Source of the DNA: Rhizobiaceae bacterium | GTDB lineage: Bacteria; Pseudomonadota; Alphaproteobacteria; Rhizobiales; Rhizobiaceae | Reading direction: 5' to 3' | Assembly (NCBI GenBank): GCA_029212415.1 | Contig: JARGOF010000043.1 | Location: 1-48,426 of the forward strand | Length of the DNA: 48,426 nucleotides | Shown: piece by piece, positions 28,852-37,791 of the stretch | Layout of the letters: every line of letters starts with the position of its first letter | Numbering within the stretch: the first letter of the stretch is position 1 | Notes under the pieces: generated by a model | Database searches by the model: none | The model's input: only the letters and a program-made list of their open reading frames with translations | What the model was told of the DNA's origin: nothing | Position numbers and translations under genes: made by a program

Positions 28852-29699
28852 GCGTCACCGGTTGCTATGGGCGTATCGTCCTTCGAACCCCATTCCGACC
28901 AGGAGCCGTCATAGAGTTGAAGTTCCTGGTGGCCGAGCGATTCCAGCGCAAGCGTTATGACTGCGGCGGTAACACCTGAACCGCAGGTGGTCACAACTGG
29001 CTTCGACAGATCAATCCCGGCTTGTTTCATGACATCGCGCAACGCGTCCAGGGGAAGCAATTGCCCTTCGCTTGAAAGGCTGAAAACCGGTACATTTCGG
29101 GCGCCAGGCATATGGCCGGATCGCATGCCTTCTCGAGGCTCCGCGTCGGCGCCGGTGAACCGCCCGGCACTGCGGGCATCGGCAATCTGCATGGAACCGG
29201 TGTCAACGGTTGAGCGCATGTCAGCCAGGGTGGCAACGGCTTGCCTGTTGAGGGCAGCCTGAAAGGTCCCCCTGACCGTTGGTGGAATATCATCGGTGAT
29301 CGGCAGACCGGCCTCTTTCCATCGGTCAAAGCCGCCATCAAGGACAAAGACATTCGGCGCGCCCATGGTCCGCAACAACCACCAAACGCGTGGTGCGGTG
29401 AACATGCCCGGACCATCATAGACGATGATCGTATCACTGTTTGACAGGCCGAGATCGCTCACCTGTTGGCCAAAGGCCTGCGGAGAGGGAATTGTATGCG
29501 GCAGATCCGAAGCGGTGTCCACGACAAGGTCCTGGTCAAAAAAAACGGCACCGGGAATATGACCGCTGCGATATTCTTCCCGCGCATTGCGGTTTTGCAT
29601 CGGCAAATACCAGGAGGCATCGACAATTTTGATGTCCGGTTGTCCGAGGCGTTGCTCAAGCCATTGTGCAGACACGACAAATTTGCTTCTTTCGACCAT
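28848..29699 (-). CDS. sseA: 3-mercaptopyruvate sulfurtransferase SseA
   Basis: 283-residue tandem rhodanese that transfers sulfur from 3-mercaptopyruvate to a thiol acceptor. The N-terminal inactive domain (about 7-135) precedes the catalytic domain with Cys239 in CGSGVTA, the six-residue loop diagnostic of mercaptopyruvate rather than thiosulfate preference. The open frame runs up to a TTG at 29723 that would overlap alaX, but the ATG at 29699 has an AGGATG site. Downstream it overlaps the GNAT gene by four bases. Confidence 0.9.
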   Translation of the reverse strand: MVERSKFVVSAQWLEQRLGQPDIKIVDASWYLPMQNRNAREEYRSGHIPGAVFFDQDLVVDTASDLPHTIPSPQAFGQQVSDLGLSNSDTIIVYDGPGMFTAPRVWWLLRTMGAPNVFVLDGGFDRWKEAGLPITDDIPPTVRGTFQAALNRQAVATLADMRSTVDTGSMQIADARSAGRFTGADAEPREGMRSGHMPGARNVPVFSLSSEGQLLPLDALRDVMKQAGIDLSKPVVTTCGSGVTAAVITLALESLGHQELQLYDGSWSEWGSKDDTPIATGDA

Positions 29700-29719
29700 G
29701 ATATTCACATCCTGCCTGC

Positions 29720-30454
29720 TCAACCCGGTATGTCACCGAAGCGAATTCTGAAGCGGCGGTTTTCACGCCCTTTTTTCTCGATCTTGCCGATGTGGATTGC
29801 ACCGACCTCTTTTGTCTCTGATACATGTGTGCCGCCACAGGGCTGGCTGTCAATTGACGCATCATCTCCGATGCATACAAGCCTGATGCGCCCGGTGCCG
29901 CGAGGGGGACGGACATTCTTGGATTTGACCAGACCGGGATTGGCTTCAAGCTCGGCTTCGTCGATCCACCTTGTGAAGACCGGATGGTTGGCCGAGACCA
30001 GCGCCATCAGTTGTTCACTGATGGTGTTTTTGTCAACGGCTTCGCTCATGTCGAAATCAATGCGACTTTCATCCTCACCGACGGATGCGCCGGTGATGGG
30101 GAAGGGGCAAACAACAGTCAGCAGGTGGCAGGCCGTATGCATGCGCATGAGCTTGTAGCGTCGGTCCCAGTCGATATGTTCAATCAGCTTTTCTCCCGCC
30201 AGCACCACAGGCTGGCCATTGGCGGGGAGGTGAACGATTTCAGACTTTGACTTACCGTTGACGGTTGCAGCGATTTCGATACGTGAACCGTCCGCCCGTT
30301 CAAGAAAACCGGTATCGCCCGGTTGGCCGCCGGACGTGGCATAAAAACACGTTTGGTCCAGCAGGATGCCGCCGCGGTCATTGATGGCCACAACCGTGCC
30401 TTCCGCGGTTGAAAGATAGGCATCATCCAGAAACAGGGGATTTGTCTCGATCAT
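29720..30454 (-). CDS. Alanyl-tRNA editing protein AlaX
   Basis: 244 residues, a free-standing homologue of the AlaRS editing domain that hydrolyses Ser-tRNA(Ala) or Gly-tRNA(Ala). The zinc ligands are in the canonical pair HTACH (His106, His110) and CGGTH (Cys206, His210). The ATG at 30454 has a GAGG site about ten bases away; a TTG at 30460 overlapping the cysK stop is less likely. It sits between cysteine synthase and mercaptopyruvate sulfurtransferase, an unusual partnership. Confidence 0.92.
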   Translation of the reverse strand: MIETNPLFLDDAYLSTAEGTVVAINDRGGILLDQTCFYATSGGQPGDTGFLERADGSRIEIAATVNGKSKSEIVHLPANGQPVVLAGEKLIEHIDWDRRYKLMRMHTACHLLTVVCPFPITGASVGEDESRIDFDMSEAVDKNTISEQLMALVSANHPVFTRWIDEAELEANPGLVKSKNVRPPRGTGRIRLVCIGDDASIDSQPCGGTHVSETKEVGAIHIGKIEKKGRENRRFRIRFGDIPG

Positions 30455-30456
30455 GA

Positions 30457-31494
30457 TCAAACCGCCTCATAGGGAACGGAGATGTCGCTCTTGCGTTCCA
30501 TCCAGCCGGGGACCGGCAGTTGTTTTTCTCGCAGGAATTGCGGATTGAACATTTTGGTCTGATATCGGTTGCCGTAGTCACACAACACGGTGACGATGGT
30601 GTGTCCCGGTCCCATTTCCCGCGCCATGTGCATCGCGCCGGCGATGTTGATGCCGGACGAGCCGCCGAGGCAAAGGCCTTCTTCTTCAATCAAATCAAAA
30701 ACAATCGACAGGGCTTCCGAATCTGCAATCCGGTAGGCCAGATCTGGCGTGAAACCTTCCAGGTTTGCCGTGATCCGCCCCTGGCCGATACCCTCGGTGA
30801 TCGAATTTCCCTCTGATTTCATCACACCAGTCGTGTAGTGGCTGTAAAGGGCTGCGCCATGCGGGTCTGCAAGGGCGATCTTGATGTCTGCGTTGAATTC
30901 CTTGAGGCCAAGACTGACGCCGGCAAGCGTGCCGCCGGAGCCAACCGCACAGACAAAGCCGTCCACTTTGCCGTCGGTATCACGCCAGATTTCCGGAGCC
31001 GTCGTTTCGATATGGGCCTGCCGATTGACAATATTGTCGAATTGATTGGCCCAGATGGCGCCGTTGGGATCGTCGGCGTTGATCTGCTGCGCAAGACGTC
31101 CGGACAGGCGCACATAGTTGTTGGGGTTTTTATAGGGCGCCGCAGGCACTTCGATCAGTTCGGCGCCCAGAAGGCGGAGCGCGTCTTTCTTTTCCTGACT
31201 TTGTGTTTCGGGAATCACGATGACGGTGCGATACCCCAGCGCCCTGGCCACCATGGAAAGGCCGATGCCGGTATTGCCTGCCGTTCCCTCGACGATAACG
31301 CCGCCCGGTCGCAAGAGGCCCTTTCGCTCAGCGTCCCGAATGATGAACAGTGCGGCGCGATCCTTGACCGACTGACCCGGATTGAGAAACTCGGCTTTGC
31401 CCAAAATGGTGCAACCTGTCAGTTCGGATGCTTTCTTGAGTCGGATCAACGGCGTATTGCCGATAGCATCCAGTACAGATTGTAATACGGTCAT
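30457..31494 (-). CDS. cysK: Cysteine synthase A (CysK-type)
   Basis: PLP enzyme of 345 residues that makes cysteine from O-acetylserine and sulfide. The PLP lysine is Lys44 in GQSVKDRAAL, the substrate loop is EGTAGNTGIGLSMV near 69-82, and the C-terminal GGSSGINIAG phosphate region is intact. The frame is open upstream to 31524, but the ATG at 31494 gives the standard N-terminus. The start of alaX lies next to its stop codon, indicating one operon (cysK, alaX, sseA, GNAT). Confidence 0.92.
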   Translation of the reverse strand: MTVLQSVLDAIGNTPLIRLKKASELTGCTILGKAEFLNPGQSVKDRAALFIIRDAERKGLLRPGGVIVEGTAGNTGIGLSMVARALGYRTVIVIPETQSQEKKDALRLLGAELIEVPAAPYKNPNNYVRLSGRLAQQINADDPNGAIWANQFDNIVNRQAHIETTAPEIWRDTDGKVDGFVCAVGSGGTLAGVSLGLKEFNADIKIALADPHGAALYSHYTTGVMKSEGNSITEGIGQGRITANLEGFTPDLAYRIADSEALSIVFDLIEEEGLCLGGSSGINIAGAMHMAREMGPGHTIVTVLCDYGNRYQTKMFNPQFLREKQLPVPGWMERKSDISVPYEAV

Positions 31495-31645
31495 GATCGA
31501 ATCCCGGTTGAATTGATGCAACACTATTTGGCCCGTTGTGGATTATCAACAAGGGGCTGGACAAGAAATGGCGTTTGTTCGCACCGCAAAGATCGGGAAT
31601 AAAATTTCAAAACAGCAAAGCAAGTGCCGTTCACGGGAAAAGAGA

Positions 31646-32902
31646 TCAATTCCTCTCGTATATGACCTGCCGGACATTGATGTTTTCAGCGCGAAAACCG
31701 GCTTCGCAATAATGCAGGTAGAATTCCCATAGTCGTTTGAACCGTTCATCGAATCCCATTGTGCTGATGGTCGGCCATGCATCCCAAAAGCGGTCGCACC
31801 AGTCTGACAGGGTTCTGGCATAGTCCTGAGCAAAGGCCCGATGCCCGGACTGGTGCAGATTGGCCTTGTGCGCCAGATCCTCGAGGATTTCCATCGTGGG
31901 CAGCATGCCACCGGGGAAAACGTAGCGCTGGATGAAGTCGGGGTTCCTGCGGTAATTCTCATAGGCGTCTTCGTGGATTGTTATGATCTGCAAGCCAGCA
32001 CGACCGCCGGGTTTCAGGCACTCGTTGAGCTTGGTGAAATAACCCTGCCAGTACTTTTCCCCAACCGCTTCAAACATTTCGATCGATGCGATGTGGTCAT
32101 AAACCTGCTGCTCTTCACGATAGTCCTGGAACTTCAGCTCGACCCGGTCTGACAGGCCGGCTTTCTGGATACGCGCTCTGGCATAATCCAACTGCTCGCG
32201 GCTGATCGTCAGTCCAGTGACGCGGGCGCCGATTTCGCCGGCCGCATATTCGGCAAAACCGCCCCAGCCACAGCCGATCTCCAGCACATGACTGTCTGGC
32301 GTGATGCCAATGGCTTCGGCCAGCGCCTTGTATTTGGCTTTCTGGGCGCTTTGCAGGTCGTTGGCTCCGGTCTGAAATAGACCCGAAGAATAGGTCATGC
32401 TGGGGTCGAGCCATTTTTCATAGAAGGCATTGCCCAGATCATAATGGGCCGCAATGTTCTTTTTCGCGCGGGTTTTGGTGTTGGAGCGAAACAGATGGCG
32501 CAGGCGCTCAATCAGATGGGCGATCCCACGGGCGCCACTGGCCACATAATTGCCGATCTCGACATTGACCAGAAACAGCTCCAGAAAGGTCGGGATATCA
32601 GGGCTTTCCCAGTCACCATCCATGTAGGTTTCAGCGACACCGATGGTGCCGCGCTGGAAGGCGCTGTAAGGCAGGTTCCAATTGTGCAGAACCAGCTCCG
32701 CTTCGGGACCTGGCTGCTGTCCTTCAAACCGCAACCGCCGTCCGTCCGGTGTTCGCAGTTTCAAAATGCCGCGCTGCATACTGGCCAGCGAGCGAAGAAC
32801 GAGTTGTGCCTTCCAGGGAAGTCCCTTGAGATGGCTGCCAATACTTTCCGTCGAAACGACTTCGATCCGGTCGTTTGTTGGTGCTTCGGAACCGATCATC
32901 AT
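31646..32902 (-). CDS. cfa: Cyclopropane-fatty-acyl-phospholipid synthase
   Basis: 418-residue SAM-dependent enzyme that methylenates unsaturated acyl chains of membrane phospholipids. The SAM site is VLEIGCGWGGFAEYAA near 208-223, and the flanking stretches HYDLGNAFYEKWLD (about 150-163) and SSGLF and FPGGMLP are CFAS signatures. It starts at ATG 32902 (a second ATG follows at once). It has its own promoter region and ends about 150 bases upstream of the cysK start on the same strand, without an apparent terminator. Confidence 0.93.
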   Translation of the reverse strand: MMIGSEAPTNDRIEVVSTESIGSHLKGLPWKAQLVLRSLASMQRGILKLRTPDGRRLRFEGQQPGPEAELVLHNWNLPYSAFQRGTIGVAETYMDGDWESPDIPTFLELFLVNVEIGNYVASGARGIAHLIERLRHLFRSNTKTRAKKNIAAHYDLGNAFYEKWLDPSMTYSSGLFQTGANDLQSAQKAKYKALAEAIGITPDSHVLEIGCGWGGFAEYAAGEIGARVTGLTISREQLDYARARIQKAGLSDRVELKFQDYREEQQVYDHIASIEMFEAVGEKYWQGYFTKLNECLKPGGRAGLQIITIHEDAYENYRRNPDFIQRYVFPGGMLPTMEILEDLAHKANLHQSGHRAFAQDYARTLSDWCDRFWDAWPTISTMGFDERFKRLWEFYLHYCEAGFRAENINVRQVIYERN

Positions 32903-33536
32903 CCTGCGTTCTCCCGTATGAATATATTAAAGCGCATCCTCTTGTATCAAAACGGGATGCTTTTCTTTCTCCAGCCGGTTACAAGCGATGCCGGTTTCAA
33001 GACTGTCAAATACATGCCCGGGATACGCTTGCCTGACCCTGCCAATTCCATGTAGGGCGGGATCAGAAAACCTCCATATTCCACATTGTTCATATAGAAA
33101 TGCGTTTTAGCAAGAGGCATGTGCGCCAGCTACACACAAATGGATAGCCCATTGTGTTCCAAATGCAGCAGTTTGCGGGGGCATTGTCGTTGTAACTCCG
33201 GCAAGTCAAAGCAAAGTCTTGCTGGAATAGGTTTCAAAGGCCGTGGACAAGCAACAGCCCTTGTCGGACAAATGAAGAATGAAAAGTCCTGTCGGCAATG
33301 GAAGGGCAAAGGCGCAGCAAGCCCAATGGGCCCAGAGCAAGCACCGCCATGATAACATCAATCTCCGCAATGGCTCCGATCATTGCGATTGCAAATCCTT
33401 TCCTGGCACACAGCCAGGTCAGATCTTGCTAAGCCTTATGCGGCTTTGCCATGAATGGCTTTTCCCTTCGCCGGGCTCAATCACACAGGCTCGATCATAC
33501 TGTCCCAATCACACGGGCCCAATCACTCGGGCTCAA
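32903..33536. other. Long intergenic region upstream of cfa
   Basis: About 630 bases without a supportable gene. A plus-strand frame at 33119-33352 is unrecognised and probably not coding. The right end contains a tandem array of 14-base units that runs into the 3' end of the DUF1993 gene. Confidence 0.4.
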
Positions 33537-33544
33537 TCACTCAG
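33475..33544. repeat. Five tandem 14-base repeats
   Basis: Five adjacent degenerate copies of 14 bases: GCTCAATCACACAG, GCTCGATCATACTG, TCCCAATCACACGG, GCCCAATCACTCGG and GCTCAATCACTCAG. The shared core is YCRATCAYWC. The last copy contains the stop codon of the DUF1993 gene. There are no spacers, so it is not a CRISPR array. The period is not a multiple of three and the array is otherwise non-coding. Confidence 0.9.
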
Positions 33545-34031
33545 GTTTGCCAAGGAAGTCGCGTTTGCCGATCTCTACGCCATTATGGCGCAGGATGTTG
33601 TAGGCAGTGGTCATGTGAAAATAGAACTGCGGCGTGACGAAGGACGACAAATATTGCGATCCTGTGAATTGAATGTCACCGGCACGCATTTTTAATGTCA
33701 CTGTGCGGTCCTCTGCCCCTTCAAAGGCGGCCTCTGGAATGCTTTTCATGAAATCCAGTGTCTTTTGAATGCGGGCGTGCAATTCGGCAAATGTGGTCTC
33801 AACGTCTTGATGGCTGGGTATTTCAGTTTGCGAAAGCCGCGCCGCAGCGCCCTTGGCCGTGTCACAGGCCACCTGAACATTTCTGGTAAAGGTGAACATG
33901 TCGGGGAACAGGCGCGCTGAAAGGAGGGCTGAGGGGTCAATGTTGCGTTTCTCGCAATGCACCTCGGCTTTGGATAATATCGCCGCAAGGGCGTGAAGCG
34001 AATGCGAAAGAGCTGGAACGGGAGACTGCAT
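33537..34031 (-). CDS. DUF1993 family protein
   Basis: 164 residues matching DUF1993, a DinB-like four-helix family. The typical N-terminus PALSHSLHALAAILSKAE and the later FPDMFTFTRNVQVACDTAKG and SYLSSFVTPQFYFHMTTAYNILRHNGV stretches are all present, ending in IGKRDFLG as in relatives. Function is unknown. The frame is open to 34121, but the ATG at 34031 has an AGGA site and yields the usual length. The stop lies within the last copy of the tandem repeat. Confidence 0.88.
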   Translation of the reverse strand: MQSPVPALSHSLHALAAILSKAEVHCEKRNIDPSALLSARLFPDMFTFTRNVQVACDTAKGAAARLSQTEIPSHQDVETTFAELHARIQKTLDFMKSIPEAAFEGAEDRTVTLKMRAGDIQFTGSQYLSSFVTPQFYFHMTTAYNILRHNGVEIGKRDFLGKPE

Positions 34032-34601
34032 GGCTGAATTCCTGTCGTGCAACGCGATATTGCGCATTTGAAATATGGAAGCAGCAATAGCAAGGTTCAT
34101 CGCATTGGCAATAGTCGCCAAGCCGATAGATCTGAAAGCGGTTCAGGAAAAGGCCAGGATGTATGACGGATTTGGCATGCCGATCGTCAGGGGAAGGGCG
34201 GTCAAATCCATCGGGTTAGCAAGGCCTGGGCGGTCCTTGGTCGTGCAACAGTGAAATCGGTGGTCCGACACCGCATCATGGGCGCGTCGGCCTGTATGCG
34301 GCTGCTACGGCCGATCCTGATGGTGTTCCGGTCAGTGGCCAGCCAGGGCAATGGAACGAAGCGGTGATGGTCCGACGGTTCGTCAATTCTTATGATAGCG
34401 GAGCGCATCGTGCCAATTGCATGAGCCGAGATGTCTAAGGCGCAATTGAGTCTTGGCTTGGCCGGATATTCTGTGATTCGGACACAGTCACCCATGAAGT
34501 GAATATGCTGCCATGGTTTGTGGTGAAAACCCGTCGACAACGTCGAAAGGCGCCAATCAATTGCAGAGTAATTTGAATAAAAATAGAAAATTTATGAAAA
34601 A
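34032..34601. other. Intergenic region between the DUF1993 gene and tRNA-Asn
   Basis: About 570 bases. An open frame at 34202-34540 on the minus strand has no recognisable domain and poor coding character. The region may hold a decayed gene. No structural RNA was recognised. Confidence 0.35.
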
Positions 34602-34676
34602 TGGCTCCCCGGGCCGGATTCGAACCAGCGACCAATTGATTAACAGTCAACTGCTCTACCACTGAGCTACCGGGGA
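34602..34676 (-). tRNA. tRNA-Asn (anticodon GTT)
   Basis: 75 bases with encoded CCA (34602-34604). The acceptor stem TCCCCGG/CCGGGGA is perfect, and the anticodon arm GTTGA-CTGTTAA-TCAAT gives anticodon GTT. The GGTTCGAATCC T-arm is canonical. Confidence 0.96.
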
Positions 34677-34886
34677 ACGGTCCACATGTGTGGTGTGGGT
34701 GGCCGTATAACAAAAGAATTTCGTTGTTGCCAAGCCTTTTATCAAAATAAATTGCAGCGAACCGAGAATATGGCTCAGAAAGCTTAAAAGTGATATGTTT
34801 ACACCTATATCAAACCCTCGATTCAACGCGTGCAGGCTCCTTCCATGGTCCTGTTCCTTCCCGATCAATGTTCTGTGGAGAAGCAG

Positions 34887-35123
34887 ATGAGCAACCGGAT
34901 TCGTTTTGGTTCGCGACAAATTCATCTGCCAAAGAACCGGCTGTTGCGGATCGCACTGGGAATTGTGCTGCTGCTTGGGGGCATTCTCGGGTTTTTGCCG
35001 ATTGTCGGCTTCTGGATGGTTCCGCTTGGGTTTATCGTGCTCTCTCATGACCTGCCGTCGGTGCGGCGTTGGCGCAGAAGGATGACAGTGCGTTGGGGAG
35101 CCCGCTGGCGCAGACGAAACTGA
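34887..35123 (+). CDS. Small PGPGW-like transmembrane protein
   Basis: 78 residues starting at an ATG with a GTGGAG site. A basic N-terminus is followed by a hydrophobic hairpin (about 20-53) and a highly basic tail. The pattern ...LPIVGFWMVPLGFIVLSHDLP resembles the PGPGW family of two-helix membrane proteins (P..GF/W...PLG...LS.D.P). Function is unknown. Confidence 0.68.
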   Translation: MSNRIRFGSRQIHLPKNRLLRIALGIVLLLGGILGFLPIVGFWMVPLGFIVLSHDLPSVRRWRRRMTVRWGARWRRRN

Positions 35124-35236
35124 CTTGGCAAAACCGAATTGGGGCAGGGTAATTGCTGAAATTACCGTCCCACCTCTTGCCATTGTGCACAATTCATTTT
35201 ATGTGCTGGCGGCTGCCCTTTGAAGGGTGGCATTGG

Positions 35237-35310
35237 GGCCTCGTGGCGGAATGGTTACGCAGAGGATTGCAAATCCTTGCATCCCGGTTCGATTCCGGGC
35301 GAGGCCTCCA
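35237..35310 (+). tRNA. tRNA-Cys (anticodon GCA)
   Basis: 74 bases with encoded CCA (35308-35310). The acceptor stem GGCCTCG/CGAGGCC is perfect. The anticodon arm GAGGA-TTGCAAA-TCCTT gives anticodon GCA, and the T-arm is GGTTCGATTCC. Confidence 0.96.
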
Positions 35311-35543
35311 AAATTCTTTTGATCTTGCGCAGTGCGCCGCAGATTGGCTCTACCGGAAAAAGCGATATAGTGCATGCAACTGGTCGATTGTCTGCTTTCT
35401 TAATATGTGCAATTTGCATAATATTGCGCAAAATCTATTCATAATGTGTAAAACATGCGGACAGATAGACCGCACGCGCGTCTTGTCTTTAGCCGAATTG
35501 CTGTGAAAACTGGCTTCTCATAAATCGATGAGAGGCAAATTTC

Positions 35544-36281
35544 ATGCTCGAATTTTTGGACCAGATGAACCGGGTTGCAGGCCACTACCGTTCCCTGATT
35601 GAACGTCAGGGTTTGGAGGTGCGCCATTCTTCAGACTTTGTGCTGCTGGCCGATGAAGCAACCAATATGGGCTTTGCAGTGACACCGCATTTTTGCCCGA
35701 TGTTCAACGCATTTTACCGCGATGAGGCATTCTGGATTGGCGTTTATGATGGCGAACAATGTGTGGCAATGCTTGCCTTCAAGCGCCAGCCACTGGGCAG
35801 CGAATCACTTGCGAGCTACATGAAGCGCTCCTGGGTCAGATATTATGCCCGGGATTCGGAAAACCCTGTCGTCTTTGCAAATGAGCAAAAGCCATTCATG
35901 GATTTGACGAGTGGCAATATGGCCTATTGCGGCGAGTTTCGCGTGATGCCGAAATATCAGCAAAAGGGGATCGGCCAATTGCTGGCTGCCTACGCCAAGC
36001 CGGCTGCATGGACCTTCTGGCCTGACACCGACATGCTTTACATCTTCATGGAGAACAAGGACGTACGCCGCGGTCTGATGGCGGCCATAGAATTGTCTAT
36101 GCAGATAAAGAATGCCTTGCAATGGGTTCAGCATCCGAGCCAAGCAAAACGTGACTATTGGATGGGCGCAAGCCCTCAACGCGATTTTGTAGGCTGGCTA
36201 AGGGATGAGGTTCGCAACCTAGCCGTTCCTGTGTTGAAAACGTTGCCAAAAAGGGAAAGCCTTTTGGAGTCCGTATCATAA
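35544..36281 (+). CDS. GNAT-like acetyltransferase domain protein
   Basis: 245 residues with a GAGG site before the ATG. The middle part (about 125-160) reads like a GNAT motif A: a strand YCGEFRVMPKYQQ followed by KGIGQLLAAYAKPAA, matching the (R/Q)xxGxG/A pyrophosphate loop. The flanks are not recognised. The last 185 bases overlap the 3' end of the PAS-like gene on the other strand. The catalytic substrate is unknown. Confidence 0.65.
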   Translation: MLEFLDQMNRVAGHYRSLIERQGLEVRHSSDFVLLADEATNMGFAVTPHFCPMFNAFYRDEAFWIGVYDGEQCVAMLAFKRQPLGSESLASYMKRSWVRYYARDSENPVVFANEQKPFMDLTSGNMAYCGEFRVMPKYQQKGIGQLLAAYAKPAAWTFWPDTDMLYIFMENKDVRRGLMAAIELSMQIKNALQWVQHPSQAKRDYWMGASPQRDFVGWLRDEVRNLAVPVLKTLPKRESLLESVS

Positions 36282-36675
36282 GAACCAGCCGTTTGTATTC
36301 GAGTACAAACAGTTTGCCGTGACGCGTGGTGGTGAATTTGACCTGTTCCAGGGTTGGTTCGCCCTGGCAGGCTCTTCGGTAGGCTGCCGCCACCGCGTCA
36401 TCGTTGCCGAGGTTCTTGAGTTCGCTTCGCCATCCAGAGCCCATGACCTTGCCGGCCAGTGACTTGCGGCCGACATGGGTTATGGCTGGTATGTCGGAAT
36501 GGATTGGCATCCCGAACAGCACCAGATCATCGGTAAGACGCAGAAGGAATTGATGCAGATTCTCATTGATCAGACCGCCGGTGCGTTCCCATTGCTGAAA
36601 CAGGTGGCGCTGAATATTGGATGTACCTTCATCCTCAAGTGCAGAATCATGGAGAAGCTCAGTGTGGACGTCCAT
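36097..36675 (-). CDS. PAS-like domain protein with a C-terminal antisense overlap
   Basis: 192 residues from the ATG at 36675 (GGAAGAA site). The core (about 40-145) resembles the PAS-like fold found in many Rhizobiales proteins: LVLFGMPIHSDIPAITHVGR, then a long helix and the strand pair KLFVLEYKRLVLMIRTPKGFPFLATFS. The last ~60 residues, encoded antisense to the GNAT-like gene, look unstructured and may be a read-through extension after loss of an earlier stop. It overlaps the preceding small gene by 17 bases. Function and ligand are unknown. Confidence 0.6.
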   Translation of the reverse strand: MDVHTELLHDSALEDEGTSNIQRHLFQQWERTGGLINENLHQFLLRLTDDLVLFGMPIHSDIPAITHVGRKSLAGKVMGSGWRSELKNLGNDDAVAAAYRRACQGEPTLEQVKFTTTRHGKLFVLEYKRLVLMIRTPKGFPFLATFSTQERLGCEPHPLASLQNRVEGLRPSNSHVLLGSDAEPIARHSLSA

Positions 36676-36919
36676 ATATCGTTTCTTCCGCCGCCAGAAA
36701 TTGCGCAATAATTCTGCCGAATAGAGCCACGAACTGGTCCCATTCGTCAGCTGTAAATAGTTCCAGATTGGTATGGCTGGATACTGTTACTGCGATGATA
36801 TCGCGGGACAAATGGCAACCGAAATGTTCACACATGGCGTTGAGATAATCGTGATCATTTCGATACTTGTCCGGCTCGGAAATGATCTCGTCGACAGAAT
36901 GAAACCCAATTTCGTTCAT
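36659..36919 (-). CDS. Small hypothetical protein upstream of the PAS-like gene
   Basis: 86 residues from the ATG at 36919 (AGGAAA site); an ATG at 36943 is also possible. The protein is acidic and helical with no recognised domain (MNEIGFHSVDEIISEPDKY at the start). Its end overlaps the ATG of the PAS-like gene by 17 bases, suggesting translational coupling and shared function. Confidence 0.6.
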   Translation of the reverse strand: MNEIGFHSVDEIISEPDKYRNDHDYLNAMCEHFGCHLSRDIIAVTVSSHTNLELFTADEWDQFVALFGRIIAQFLAAEETIYGRPH

Positions 36920-36993
36920 GCGAGAATTTCCTGAGGAAAGCATTGTGGCGGTTCCCTTTGCGAATATCGATGGATTCGGTTTAGCTGAAAACT

Positions 36994-37431
36994 CTAGTCT
37001 TTGTCCATAACCAGATTCTTGGAACGCAGGTTTTGCAGGCTTCGATACTGTTGCTGTATCAAGCGGTGCCGTTTCTCCAGTGAAATTTTCTTGCCGAAAT
37101 TTTCAATGATCATGTCCGCAGTATGGGTTGCCTGATCAAAAAGCTCCAGATCAAGTTCGCTTTGCGGTCCCCGGTCGGAAACCAGAGTTGTGTTCGGATA
37201 TCCGCTGTCGGATTGCATCGGTCCATCACCTTTCCCAGTCAGAAGCCAATCAGTGGTGATCTTGAAACGACTGGCGTATCTCGCCAGCAGTTCCCGGCGA
37301 ACGCCGCGCGATCCATTTTCATGTGCCGCGTAGGTCGAATAAGGAACGCCCATGGCTTCTGCAGCAAGTGCTGCAGTGGAATATCCTGCAGCTTTCCTTG
37401 CCGCCAACAATCTGCCGTTCAATTGTTCCAT
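36994..37431 (-). CDS. XRE-family helix-turn-helix regulator
   Basis: About 145 residues from the ATG at 37431. The HTH (about 1-65) reads GRLLAARKAAGYSTAALAAE, then STYAAHENGSRGV, close to XRE/Cro-CI type domains; the TDWLLTGKG stretch follows. The C-terminal part (about 80-145) is helical with no peptidase motif, so it is not a LexA/CI-type self-cleaving repressor. The frame is open to 37545 and contains further ATGs (37455, 37461, 37509), but none has a clear ribosome site. It may regulate the adjacent small genes. Confidence 0.72.
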   Translation of the reverse strand: MEQLNGRLLAARKAAGYSTAALAAEAMGVPYSTYAAHENGSRGVRRELLARYASRFKITTDWLLTGKGDGPMQSDSGYPNTTLVSDRGPQSELDLELFDQATHTADMIIENFGKKISLEKRHRLIQQQYRSLQNLRSKNLVMDKD

Positions 37432-37791
37432 GCGTCTATTATGCGACCATTTCATAAGCATTGGGCATAGAAATTTTCCCAATTCAAGCCCGGGTTCTTC
37501 AAAATGCATATTTTTGAGAGATTGCCAAGCCCGCAACGATGTCACTGTCCATTGTAATGGTTACATGTTCGGTGCATCGGGTCCCGGGGAGGGGCTATTG
37601 AGCAATTTGACGTGATCTGCTGCGCAGATCAGGTCAAATGGGCGGTTGGATTGTGAGTATCGGGATTCAAACAGACAATCGCGGATATATCTTGCTTTGA
37701 CCGGGTGATGTCCAGGGAGGGGACATCCGGGGCTTCGGCAAATGCCAACAATCAGCGGACCACGTCATCGCAGTTTATGATCAGCATTCGT

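Noticed and set aside
33475-33544. CRISPR array.
   Set aside because: The units are directly adjacent, only 14 bases long and degenerate, with no spacers and no cas genes.
34202-34540. Minus-strand open frame of 112 codons.
   Set aside because: No recognisable domain or ribosome site; composition suggests non-coding or decayed sequence.
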